Shown: positions 48,103 to 57,700 of the stretch, piece after piece
How the letters are laid out: every line of letters starts with the position of its first letter
Numbering within the stretch: the stretch's first letter is position 1
DNA from: Porticoccaceae bacterium
GTDB taxonomy: Bacteria > Pseudomonadota > Gammaproteobacteria > Pseudomonadales > Porticoccaceae
Assembly (NCBI GenBank): GCA_018664075.1
Contig: JABJOY010000034.1
Span: forward strand, 48,394 to 112,393
Reading direction: 5' to 3'
DNA: 64,000 bases
The notes under the pieces: model-generated
The model's database searches: none
What the model was told of the DNA's origin: nothing
Seen by the model: only the letters and a program-made list of their open reading frames with translations
Position numbers and translations under genes: made by a program

Positions 48103-49461
48103 ATGGAGCTGTTATATACAGTTTTTTATACCTTCATTGCACTGGGTGTGTTGGTAACCTTTCACGAGTTCGGTCATTTTTGGGTGGCGCGGCGCTGCGG
48201 GGTCAAAGTAGAGCGGTTCTCTATTGGTTTTGGAACGCCTCTGGTGCGCTGGCGAGATAAGCAGGATACGGAATTTGTGCTCGCCTTACTGCCTCTGGGT
48301 GGCTATGTTAAAATGGTCGATGAGCGGGAAGGTAATGTAGATTCTGATGATTTGCACCATGCCTTTAATCGCAAATCAGTCTGGCAGCGTATGGCGATCG
48401 TCAGCGCTGGCCCGATTGCTAATTTTCTGCTGGCCCTTGTGGCTTTCTGGTGGGTCTTTTTGGCTGGGGAAAAGGGCCTTGCCCCAGTGGTTGGACTGGT
48501 TGAGGAAAACTCTCTCGGCGCTAACTCTGGCTTTGAAAGCGGTATGGAAATTGTTGCTATCGATGGTGTTGAGACTCCTACCTGGGGCAAAGTGTCCAAG
48601 CAGCTGTTTGGGTTTATTGGCAGCAGCGGCGATATTCCCTTTACTGTTGTCTATGGCGATTCGGATCTTCGCTATGAGGTTAATGTTGCTGTAGACCGCT
48701 GGTTGCGGGAAGCTGAGGAGCCAATGCCCCTGCGTGAACTTGGTATCAGCCCGCCATTTGAATTGGACAGTCTGACCCTGAATGAAGTGTTCGAGGATGG
48801 CGCGGGCTACAGTGCGGGCCTGCGCTCAGGGGATCAGCTGATTAGCATTAATGGGCTGGCGATCGAAGATGTAAACCGGTTTATCAATATTGTGGCCGCC
48901 AGCGCAGGTACGGAAATCACTCTCGAGGTGCTGCGCGACACTGAGTCCCTAACTATTCAGGCTGTGCCTCGGCTGGCCGAACGAGATGGCCGCCAGGTGG
49001 GGCAGTTAGCGGTGCGCCTAGCCTCTACTGGCAAATATCCGGATGAGCTGTTGCGCGACGTGGATTACAGTGTTTTTACTGCTATTCCTCGGAGCATTAA
49101 GGAAACTGCAGATACCAGCATTTTTGTGCTTAATTCCATTGGCAAGTTGATAGTGGGCGACCTTTCGCCAAAGAACCTCAGTGGTCCCATAACAATTGCC
49201 AAGGTCGCTGGTGACAGTGCCCGCTCTGGAAGCGACAATTTTATTCGCTTTGTGGCTATTCTCAGTATAATGCTTGGCGTAATGAATCTGTTGCCAGTTC
49301 CGGTGTTGGATGGTGGTCACCTCATGTATTACTTGATTGAGGTGGTTAAGGGTTCTCCTGTATCTGATCAAATTCAGATTGTGGGATATAAAGTAGGGTT
49401 TGTGATGTTGATTGGGTTGATGATATTTGCCACCTACAACGATGTAACGCGGACATTTTAA
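48103..49461 (+). CDS. rseP: RIP zinc metalloprotease
   Basis: HEFGHFWVARRCGVKVERFSIGFG, PDZ domains, NLLPVPVLDGGHLMYY. Confidence 0.96.
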   Translation: MELLYTVFYTFIALGVLVTFHEFGHFWVARRCGVKVERFSIGFGTPLVRWRDKQDTEFVLALLPLGGYVKMVDEREGNVDSDDLHHAFNRKSVWQRMAIVSAGPIANFLLALVAFWWVFLAGEKGLAPVVGLVEENSLGANSGFESGMEIVAIDGVETPTWGKVSKQLFGFIGSSGDIPFTVVYGDSDLRYEVNVAVDRWLREAEEPMPLRELGISPPFELDSLTLNEVFEDGAGYSAGLRSGDQLISINGLAIEDVNRFINIVAASAGTEITLEVLRDTESLTIQAVPRLAERDGRQVGQLAVRLASTGKYPDELLRDVDYSVFTAIPRSIKETADTSIFVLNSIGKLIVGDLSPKNLSGPITIAKVAGDSARSGSDNFIRFVAILSIMLGVMNLLPVPVLDGGHLMYYLIEVVKGSPVSDQIQIVGYKVGFVMLIGLMIFATYNDVTRTF

Positions 49462-49499
49462 ACCGCAAAATATAACTGACAATCAGGTTTGAATTACAC

Positions 49500-51848
49500 A
49501 TGAAGCGACTTTTAAAAGGCCTACTTGCAGTCCTTTTCTCCTTTACAGTTTCTGCCTATGCTGCAGTCTTTCAGGTTGCGGATATCCGTATTGAGGGCTT
49601 GCAGCGAGTATCCGCTGGTACCGTATTTGCAGCACTACCAATCAGTGTGGGTGATCTGGTGGACGAGCCTGCCATCCGTGAGGCGACCAGATCTCTGTTT
49701 CGAACCGGCTATTTTTCCGATGTGGTGATGGCGAGAGATAATGGTGTTCTGGTGATAGGTCTGGCTGAGCGCCCAGCGGTAACAGAGATTAATCTCGAGG
49801 GTAATAAGGCCATAGAGACGGATCAATTACTCGACGCTCTGCGGGACAATGGCCTTGCTGAAGGTCAAATTTTCCGCCAGGTTGTGCTTGAGGGAATGAC
49901 TCAGGAGCTGCAGCGCCAATATGTGTCACAGGGCCGCTATGGCGCTCTGGTCAAAACAGAGGTTGAACAACTGCCGCGCAATCGGGTGGCGGTCAATATA
50001 GATATTGATGAGGGTGATGTAGCCAAGATTCGCCATATTAATATTGTTGGCAACAAACAGTTTTCCGAGGAAGAGCTGCTTGAAAATTTTGAGCAGAACA
50101 CCACAGGCTGGCTGTCGTGGATTTCCAGTAACGATAAATACAGCAGGGAACAGCTAACCGGAGATCTGGAGTCTCTGGAGACCTGGTACCTGGATCGTGG
50201 CTATCTCAAGTTTGCCGTAGAGAGTACTCAGGTATCTATCAGCCCGGATAAAGAGTCCGTGTATATCACTATCAATATCGATGAAGGTGATGTCTACACA
50301 ATCAGTGCTGTGGAGCTGTCCGGGGAATTGAAGTTGCAGGAGGCGCAGATAAGAGCGCTTATCCTGATGCGTAAAGGTATGATTTTCTCACAGTCCTTGA
50401 TGACTACTTCAAGTGAATATATTACTCGCGCTCTGGGTAACAGTGGTTACACTTTTGCGGAGGTCAATGGTTACCCTGAGGTGGACGAAGATGAAAAGAC
50501 TGCCACAGTGACTTTTATGGTAACTCCCGGCATGCGCGCTTATGTGCGCCGTATTGAGTTCCGGGGTAACACCAAGACTGCCGATGAGGTTCTGCGTCGA
50601 GAGATGCGTCAGATGGAAGGTGGTTCGGCGAACAATGCTCTGATAGAGCACTCCAAGGTGCGGCTCGAGCGTCTTGGCTACTTTAAAGAAGTGAATGTTG
50701 AGAACCTGCCAGTGGCAGGAACCAATGATCAGATTGATGTGGTCTATACAGTTGAAGAGCAGCCCTCCGGGTCTGTGGGTGCCAGTGTGGGTTATGCTCA
50801 GGGTACCGGTCTTATTCTGGGTGCCAATCTCAGCGAAAACAACTTTCTGGGTACAGGTAAGCAAGTGGGGGTCGGTCTCAACAAAAGCACCTATCAGAAG
50901 TCGGTGAACTTTAGTTATACCGAGCCCTATTTCACTGTGGATGGCATCAGTGTTGGTTATAATTTGTACGGTCGAGATACCGACTATGATCGCATCAATG
51001 TTGCCAGCTTCTCTACCAATACATTTGGCGCCAGTGTTAATTGGAGCTACCCGGTGTCGGAGATCGAACGACTTGGCTGGGGTCTGGGTTATGAAAATCT
51101 GGATCTTAAGACTGGCTCTTTCGCCTCTCAGGAAATCAGTGATTTTGTCAGCGAAAATGGCGATAATTTCGATGTTGTCAGCCTCAATGTTAACTGGATA
51201 AAATCGACGCTCAACCGCGGTGTTTTTGCTACCCGTGGTACTTCTCAGCGGGTGGGGCTCGATATAGCTGTTCCTGGTTCAGGGCTGGAGTATTACAAGA
51301 CGACCTATAGCCTTCAGCATCTGCGTGGATTAACCAGGTCACTGACATTGAAGCTTCGTGCGGACCTTGGCTATGGTGAAAGCTATGGCGACACTACCAG
51401 TATGCCGTTTTTCAAAAACTTCTACGGCGGTGGCTTTGGCTCAGTTCGCGGCTTTAAACGCAACACTCTGGGTCCCCAGGACACCCCATGCCATCTGAGG
51501 AATCCACCCTGTAGCACAAGCTTTATCGACGATCCGGATCCCATTGGCGGTAATGTTCAGGTTGAATTGGGCGCCGAAGTAATATTTCCACTGCCGTTTC
51601 TTAAAGATCAGCGGTCAGTGCAGTCCACATTCTTTGTTGATGCGGGCAATATTTTCAACACTAAATGTGGTGAAACTCAGGTTAACTGTTTTAAACCTGA
51701 TGTAGGAGAGTTACGCTACTCTGTAGGTGTAGGTGCAACTTGGTTAAGTGGCTTTGGGCCGATTACGTTTAGTATCGCCAAGCCGCTCAATTCGAACGAT
51801 TTCGATGAAACTGAAGTTTTCCAGTTCTCATTGGGTAATCAATTTTAA
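49500..51848 (+). CDS. bamA: outer membrane protein assembly factor
   Basis: POTRA domains; GGGFGSVRGFKRNTLGP (VRGF loop); C-terminal FQFSLGNQF. Confidence 0.97.
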   Translation: MKRLLKGLLAVLFSFTVSAYAAVFQVADIRIEGLQRVSAGTVFAALPISVGDLVDEPAIREATRSLFRTGYFSDVVMARDNGVLVIGLAERPAVTEINLEGNKAIETDQLLDALRDNGLAEGQIFRQVVLEGMTQELQRQYVSQGRYGALVKTEVEQLPRNRVAVNIDIDEGDVAKIRHINIVGNKQFSEEELLENFEQNTTGWLSWISSNDKYSREQLTGDLESLETWYLDRGYLKFAVESTQVSISPDKESVYITINIDEGDVYTISAVELSGELKLQEAQIRALILMRKGMIFSQSLMTTSSEYITRALGNSGYTFAEVNGYPEVDEDEKTATVTFMVTPGMRAYVRRIEFRGNTKTADEVLRREMRQMEGGSANNALIEHSKVRLERLGYFKEVNVENLPVAGTNDQIDVVYTVEEQPSGSVGASVGYAQGTGLILGANLSENNFLGTGKQVGVGLNKSTYQKSVNFSYTEPYFTVDGISVGYNLYGRDTDYDRINVASFSTNTFGASVNWSYPVSEIERLGWGLGYENLDLKTGSFASQEISDFVSENGDNFDVVSLNVNWIKSTLNRGVFATRGTSQRVGLDIAVPGSGLEYYKTTYSLQHLRGLTRSLTLKLRADLGYGESYGDTTSMPFFKNFYGGGFGSVRGFKRNTLGPQDTPCHLRNPPCSTSFIDDPDPIGGNVQVELGAEVIFPLPFLKDQRSVQSTFFVDAGNIFNTKCGETQVNCFKPDVGELRYSVGVGATWLSGFGPITFSIAKPLNSNDFDETEVFQFSLGNQF

Positions 51849-51869
51849 TAAAATGTAGGGAGAAGTATT

Positions 51870-52394
51870 GTGGGTAATGTAAAAGCACTTGTTTTAGTTT
51901 TGGTAGCCAGCCTGTTTGCGGTTGCACCTTTGAGCGCAGTGGCGGCAGAGAAAATTGCAGTAGTCGATATGGCGAGAGCTATTTTTGGCTCTAATGCAGC
52001 TCAGGCTAAGCTAAAACAGGCAGAGCAGGGAGCTGATTTTGTCAGCCTTAAAGCTAAGTACGAGGGTTCAGCAGCAGACCTGCAGGCATTGGCCAAAGAA
52101 GCAGAGAGCAAGCGTTTGACATGGTCACAGGAACAGGCAGTTGAGCATCAGAAGAAAATGGAATATGCCAAAGCAGATGCTGAGCTAGCCGGTCGCAAGA
52201 TTCAGGCGGAACAGCAACAGCTGCAGCAGAGCATCATGCAAGAGCTTGGCCCCAAGGCCCAGGAAGCTCTGCAGGAAGTTATCGCGGAAGAGGGCGTTAC
52301 TATTCTACTGCGTGCCGAATCTGTAATGGTCGCCAGCCCAGAGAGTAATCTAACGGCTAAGGTTGCTGACCGACTAAACCAAAAAACAAAGTAA
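51870..52394 (+). CDS. skp: periplasmic chaperone Skp/OmpH family
   Basis: Signal peptide then EKIAVVDMARAIFGSNAAQAKLKQ, coiled coil; between bamA and lpxD; GTG start. Confidence 0.9.
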   Translation: MGNVKALVLVLVASLFAVAPLSAVAAEKIAVVDMARAIFGSNAAQAKLKQAEQGADFVSLKAKYEGSAADLQALAKEAESKRLTWSQEQAVEHQKKMEYAKADAELAGRKIQAEQQQLQQSIMQELGPKAQEALQEVIAEEGVTILLRAESVMVASPESNLTAKVADRLNQKTK

Positions 52395-52420
52395 GTTTGT
52401 TCTAGTCAGCCTGCTGCCGG

Positions 52421-53446
52421 ATGAAGCACGATTATTCCCTAGGTGAAATTGCCGCGTTTCTCAATGCTGAGTTGCGCGGTGATGCGGATGTGCGAATCTC
52501 AGGGCTTAACAGTCTGGACAGTGCAGCAGCGGGGGATCTGGCATTTCTTGCCAATCCCAAATATATAAGCCAGTTGACCGATACCAGAGCAGGGGCTGTA
52601 ATCCTTAAGTCAGACCAGGCCGACAGTTTCGCAGGCAACAGCCTGGTATTGGATAACCCTTATTTGGGTTATGCCCGGATTAGTGCCTGGTTTAATCGAG
52701 CGCCAGTTCCCGGTGGCAGTATCCACCCCAGCGCGGTTATTCATCCCAGTGTTGATCTAAAAGATGATGTCTCTATCGGCCCCAATGTTGTGGTTGATGA
52801 GGGTGCGATTATTGGCTCTGGCTGTTCTATTGCCGCCAATAGCTTTATTGGCAGTCGCTCAGTTTTGGGTGCTGACTGCCTGATCGCGGCCAATGTCTCC
52901 GTCTATCATGATGTGGTCATAGGCGGTGGAGTCACTGTACACAGTGGCTCTGTGATCGGGGCAGATGGCTTTGGCTTTGCACCCAATGGCGAGGGTGGCT
53001 GGCAGAAGATTCACCAGCTTGGTGGTGTGCGCATTGGTGACCGGGTGGAGATTGGTGCCTGCAGCACAGTAGACCGCGGTGCTCTTGAAGACACAGTGGT
53101 TGGCAATTCTGTGATTATTGATAATCATGTGCAGATAGCCCACAACTGTGTGGTTGGAGATGGCACTGCTATCGCGGCTTTTTGTGCTCTTGCGGGCAGT
53201 GTAAAGCTTGGTCGCAACTGTGTTCTGGGGGGCTATGCCACTGTGGTAGGCCATTTGTCGATCTGTGACAATGTGATATTGACCGCCCATGCCTATGTGA
53301 CCAAAAGTATTTCGAAGCCTGGATCATACTCTTCGAGCACAACCCCACTGATGGAGTCATTAAAGTGGCGCAAAACTGCGGTGCGCATTGGGCAGCTTGA
53401 AGATATTGTGCAGCGCTTGAAAAGACTGGAAGATAATAAAAATTAA
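52421..53446 (+). CDS. lpxD: UDP-3-O-(3-hydroxyacyl)glucosamine N-acyltransferase
   Basis: [46 protein letters not shown]. Confidence 0.97.
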   Translation: MKHDYSLGEIAAFLNAELRGDADVRISGLNSLDSAAAGDLAFLANPKYISQLTDTRAGAVILKSDQADSFAGNSLVLDNPYLGYARISAWFNRAPVPGGSIHPSAVIHPSVDLKDDVSIGPNVVVDEGAIIGSGCSIAANSFIGSRSVLGADCLIAANVSVYHDVVIGGGVTVHSGSVIGADGFGFAPNGEGGWQKIHQLGGVRIGDRVEIGACSTVDRGALEDTVVGNSVIIDNHVQIAHNCVVGDGTAIAAFCALAGSVKLGRNCVLGGYATVVGHLSICDNVILTAHAYVTKSISKPGSYSSSTTPLMESLKWRKTAVRIGQLEDIVQRLKRLEDNKN

Positions 53447-53502
53447 GTAATGGTGGCCGGTTAGGGTTTGACCAGACAACAAATGTAACCTTGGATATTG
53501 TA

Positions 53503-53949
53503 ATGAATATAAATGAAATAATGGATCTATTGCCCCATCGCTACCCGTTTCTGCTGGTTGATCGAGTCACCGATGTGGTGCTCGGCGAGAGCATAGCGGG
53601 TTACAAGAATGTCAGTATCAATGAAGAGGTGTTTAATGGCCATTTCCCTGGTGCGCCTATTTTTCCCGGTGTAATGATTATTGAAGCCATGGCCCAGGTC
53701 TCTGGTATTTTGGGTTTTGCCACCACTGGTGAGACCGCGGACCACGATAAGCTATACCTGTTTGCCGGTGTCGATAAGGTGCGCTTTAAACGCCCGGTGG
53801 TTCCAGGGGACCGACTGGATTTGACCTCTGAGGTTGAGACCGTTAAACGTAATATATGGCGCTTTCGCTGTACTGCCAAGGTTGATGGGCAGACTGCCTG
53901 CGAAGCTACAATTCTTTGCGCCTACAGAGATAAAGGTGAGGTTGCATGA
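53503..53949 (+). CDS. fabZ: 3-hydroxyacyl-ACP dehydratase
   Basis: [38 protein letters not shown]. Confidence 0.97.
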   Translation: MNINEIMDLLPHRYPFLLVDRVTDVVLGESIAGYKNVSINEEVFNGHFPGAPIFPGVMIIEAMAQVSGILGFATTGETADHDKLYLFAGVDKVRFKRPVVPGDRLDLTSEVETVKRNIWRFRCTAKVDGQTACEATILCAYRDKGEVA

Positions 53950-54713
53950 TAGATCCCAGGGCCATTGTTGATCCTTCAGCTACTGTTGGCGATAACGTCA
54001 GCATCGGGCCATGGACCATTGTCGGCCCGGATGTCGAGATCGGTGATAACTGTGAAATCGCGTCCCATGTGGTGCTTAAAGGACCTACGGTTCTGGGTCG
54101 CGGCAACAAGATATTCCAGTTTGCCACTATAGGCGATGCTACTCCGGATCTTAAATACAATGGCGAACCAACCAGGCTTGTGGTTGGTGATAACAATGTG
54201 TTCCGCGAAGGGGTCACAGTGCACAGGGGTACTGTGCAGGGTAACTATGAGACGGTAATTGGCAGTGATAATCTGTTTATGCCCTATGTTCATATTGCCC
54301 ATGACTGTGTGATCGGCAGCCATGTTGTTTTTTCCAACAACGCGACTATCGCTGGGCATGTGCATGTGGGGGACTGGGCCATTTTGGCCGGGTACGCGCT
54401 GTCCCATCAATTTGTTCATATTGGTGCCCATTGTTTTATTGCTACAGCTGCCTTCTGTTACCACGATGTACCAGCCTTTGTGACGGCTTCAGGTAATCCT
54501 GCAGAACCTCGCACCATTAATCGAGAGGGGCTAAAGCGGCGTGGCTTTAGCGCCGATGAAATCGCCATGGCCAACAAGGCCTATAAATTACTTTATCGCC
54601 GTGGCCTGCAATTTGATGAGGCACTTAAGGCGATTGCCGAGTTGGGCGACAATAGGGTCACTACCATGTTTTTATCCTCCGTTGAGCACAGTACTCGCGG
54701 CATTATTCGTTAG
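53946..54713 (+). CDS. lpxA: UDP-N-acetylglucosamine acyltransferase
   Basis: [34 protein letters not shown]; hexapeptide repeats. Confidence 0.97.
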   Translation: MIDPRAIVDPSATVGDNVSIGPWTIVGPDVEIGDNCEIASHVVLKGPTVLGRGNKIFQFATIGDATPDLKYNGEPTRLVVGDNNVFREGVTVHRGTVQGNYETVIGSDNLFMPYVHIAHDCVIGSHVVFSNNATIAGHVHVGDWAILAGYALSHQFVHIGAHCFIATAAFCYHDVPAFVTASGNPAEPRTINREGLKRRGFSADEIAMANKAYKLLYRRGLQFDEALKAIAELGDNRVTTMFLSSVEHSTRGIIR

Positions 54714-54716
54714 TCT

Positions 54717-55862
54717 ATGTCTGCGCCAAGCCCAGTCTTCGCCATAGTTGCAGGAGAGGCCTCCGGGGATATTCTCGGCGCAAATCTGATACGGGCACTT
54801 AAACAACTTTTTCCAGACGCTATTTTTGAGGGCATAGGTGGCCCGCAGATGCAGGCTGAGAGTTTTAGGTCCCTGTATGAAATGGACCGTCTCTCAGTAA
54901 TGGGTCTGGTTGAGCCCCTAAAACGGCTGCCTGAGCTTTTGCGCATCAGGCGTAATATTGTCCGGCGCTATAGCAATAACAGGCCAGCGGTCTTTATTGG
55001 TATTGACTCTCCTGACTTTAATTCAGGCATAGAGCAGAGACTTCATCGCGCCGGGGTAAAAACTGTCCATTATGTCAGTCCTTCGGTCTGGGCCTGGCGT
55101 CAGGGTAGAATCAAAAAGATCAAAAAGTCTGTTGACCTTATGCTGACCTTGCTGCCTTTTGAAGCTGATTTCTATCGCCAGCATCAGGTGCCGGTGTGCT
55201 TTGTCGGCCATCCATTGGCTCAGCAGTTTGGCGACAAGCCAGATAAAAATTCAGCCTGTACCGAGCTTGGCCTCGACCCCCAGCGACCAGTGCTGTGTAT
55301 TATGCCCGGCAGCAGATCCAGCGAAGTTGAGTTACTGGCGAATCTGTTTCTCGACGCTGCTGAGGTTGTCCGTCAGACGTGGAACGCAGATATTCAGCTA
55401 GTGATACCTGCGGCCAATCAGGCTCGGTATCAACAGGTTGAGGAGATTCTGGGCCACAGGCCCAATTTAAATATCCTGCTGTTACAGCAGCAATCCCATC
55501 TTGCTATGGAAGCGGCTGATGTGGTGCTGCTTGCCTCAGGCACCACGGCTCTGGAAGCTATGCTACTAAAGAAGCCTATGGTGGTGAGTTATCGTTTTGG
55601 GGCCTGGACCTATAAGCTGTTATCCAGGTTGATTAAGACCCCCTACGCCTCTATTCCCAATTTGCTAGCCAATAAGATGCTGGTGCCAGAGCTGATTCAG
55701 GATGATGCCTCAGTGGACAACTTGTCTGCAGCAGTGATTGATGCATTTGATGCAGACCGGCGTGAGCTGTTGCAGGTAGAGTTTGCCCGATTGCAAGAAC
55801 AGCTGGCTGTGGACTCTGGTGCTGTTGCTGCCCGCGCTATCTCCGAGTTGTTGGCCCAGTGA
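54717..55862 (+). CDS. lpxB: lipid-A-disaccharide synthase
   Basis: IVAGEASGDILGANLIRALKQLFPDAIFEGIGGPQMQAE. Confidence 0.97.
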   Translation: MSAPSPVFAIVAGEASGDILGANLIRALKQLFPDAIFEGIGGPQMQAESFRSLYEMDRLSVMGLVEPLKRLPELLRIRRNIVRRYSNNRPAVFIGIDSPDFNSGIEQRLHRAGVKTVHYVSPSVWAWRQGRIKKIKKSVDLMLTLLPFEADFYRQHQVPVCFVGHPLAQQFGDKPDKNSACTELGLDPQRPVLCIMPGSRSSEVELLANLFLDAAEVVRQTWNADIQLVIPAANQARYQQVEEILGHRPNLNILLLQQQSHLAMEAADVVLLASGTTALEAMLLKKPMVVSYRFGAWTYKLLSRLIKTPYASIPNLLANKMLVPELIQDDASVDNLSAAVIDAFDADRRELLQVEFARLQEQLAVDSGAVAARAISELLAQ

Positions 55863-56470
55863 AGCCCTGGAAGCCTCCGGTAGGGGTTAAATGTTTGGCT
55901 GGTGTGGACGAGGTTGGCCGCGGCCCCCTGGCGGGAGATGTGGTCACTGCTGCTGTAGTACTGCCAGCCAATCACAGAATTGAAGGGTTGGCTGATTCTA
56001 AAACGCTGTCTGCCCGGCAGAGGGAAAACCTATATAGCGATATTATCAGCCATGCGGACTGCTGGGCTGTGGGGCGCGCCTCGGTGGCTGAGATTGATCG
56101 CTTCAATATTTTGCAGGCCACTCTGATGGCCATGCGCCGGGCTGTGATGGGGCTGCGCATGCAGCCAGATTACGTTGCCGTTGATGGCAATCGTGTACCC
56201 CAGTGGGAATACAGTGCCGAGGCCGTGGTGAAAGGCGATGGTAGAGTTGAGGTGATCAGTGCAGCATCCATTATCGCCAAGGTGGTGCGTGATGCCGAGA
56301 TGGCCGAGATGCATATTAAATATCCGGGCTATGGCTTCGACAGCAATAAAGGTTACGGCACGGCTCAGCATCTGGAAGCGCTGGAGCGGCTGGGCCCCAC
56401 GCCTATCCACAGGCGTTCATTTGCCCCGGTGAGAAAGGAAATGGGCCTGGATCAGTCTGATTTGTTTTGA
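55859..56470 (+). CDS. rnhB: ribonuclease HII
   Basis: GVDEVGRGPLAGDVVTAAVVLP; ASIIAKVVRDAEM. Confidence 0.97.
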   Translation: MKPWKPPVGVKCLAGVDEVGRGPLAGDVVTAAVVLPANHRIEGLADSKTLSARQRENLYSDIISHADCWAVGRASVAEIDRFNILQATLMAMRRAVMGLRMQPDYVAVDGNRVPQWEYSAEAVVKGDGRVEVISAASIIAKVVRDAEMAEMHIKYPGYGFDSNKGYGTAQHLEALERLGPTPIHRRSFAPVRKEMGLDQSDLF

Positions 56471-56605
56471 GCTGCATTACTGGGCCGCTAGTTCCGCTGA
56501 TAAATAAAATGCAGGTTTAAGTTTAAAAAGTCAGTTTAGCCTTGAGTTCAGGTGGCACAGGCTTTACATTCGACGGTATAAAAACAACTAATATTTGGGG
56601 TTGAA

Positions 56606-57700
56606 GTGGTGACACACGCACAGATTACAGGTTGGGGCAAATATGCGCCGCCATTACTGATGACCAATGATGATATGGCTAAAATTGTTGATACCAATGA
56701 TGAGTGGATTTTTTCGCGCTCTGGTATTCGCCAGCGGCATTACAGCCATGTCACCACTGGTGAGATGGGCTGGCTGGCAGGAGAGAGAGCTCTGGCCGCC
56801 GCCGGTATTAGCGCTGATGAACTGGATCTGGTGATTCTGGGCTCAACCACGCCGGAAGAGTACTGCCCCAACACCGCAAGTATAATCAAGAATAAGCTGG
56901 GTGCGACAAAGGCCGCGGCCTTTGATCTGAACTCGGCCTGCACCAGCTGGCTCTATGGGCTTAATGCAGCCACCGATATGGTCAAGTCGGGGTCTATTAA
57001 AAAGGCACTGGTTATTGGTGCAGAGCGTATTTCTGTGGCCATGGACTGGAGCAAGCGCGAATCCTGCTTTTTGTTTGGCGATGGTGCAGGTGCGGTTGTG
57101 ATTGAGGCATCGGAAGAAAAGACCGGCCTGCTGAGCGCACATATGAGCTGTGTGCCCGATAGCCGCGAATGCCTGCACATTCCCAAGTGGGGGTTGTCGA
57201 CGATGCACTGGACTGATGATCTCCATGTGTCACTCAATTTTGAGGGCCAGGAAATCTTTAAAAGTGCAGTTAAAGGCATGAGTGAATCCATTGCCGAGGT
57301 GCTTCGACGAGAGGGGTTAACTGCAGATGATATAGATCTGTTTGTCCCCCATCAGGCTAACGTTCGCATTATTCAGGCCTTAGCTAAACGCCTTAATTTC
57401 CCCATGGAGAAGATAATGGTCTGTATTGATAAATACGCCAATACCAGTGCTGCGGCTATTCCTCTGGCCCTCTGTGACGCGCTGGCTGAAGGCAGAGTGA
57501 AACCAGGCATGACTATTTTAACCGCCTCCTTTGGTGCCGGGTTGACCTGTGGTGCAGGAATTATCCGCTGGGGTGACAGGGTTGAGCCACTGCAGCACAG
57601 CGATGCAGATATTGCGCCCTTTGAGGGCACGGTATTTGATTTGATGAAAGACAGCTTTGCCTATTACGGCGTCGATGCGGAGCACCTGTTATCTAAATGA
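56606..57700 (+). CDS. beta-ketoacyl-ACP synthase III-like (FabH family)
   Basis: AFDLNSACTSWLYGLNAA catalytic Cys; VPHQANVRIIQAL; YANTSAAAIPLAL. Confidence 0.92.
   Translation: MVTHAQITGWGKYAPPLLMTNDDMAKIVDTNDEWIFSRSGIRQRHYSHVTTGEMGWLAGERALAAAGISADELDLVILGSTTPEEYCPNTASIIKNKLGATKAAAFDLNSACTSWLYGLNAATDMVKSGSIKKALVIGAERISVAMDWSKRESCFLFGDGAGAVVIEASEEKTGLLSAHMSCVPDSRECLHIPKWGLSTMHWTDDLHVSLNFEGQEIFKSAVKGMSESIAEVLRREGLTADDIDLFVPHQANVRIIQALAKRLNFPMEKIMVCIDKYANTSAAAIPLALCDALAEGRVKPGMTILTASFGAGLTCGAGIIRWGDRVEPLQHSDADIAPFEGTVFDLMKDSFAYYGVDAEHLLSK

Noticed and set aside
56553-56572. TGGCACAGGCTTTACA resembling a sigma54 -24/-12 element before the FabH-like gene
   Set aside because: The invariant GC of the -12 element is absent (AC instead).
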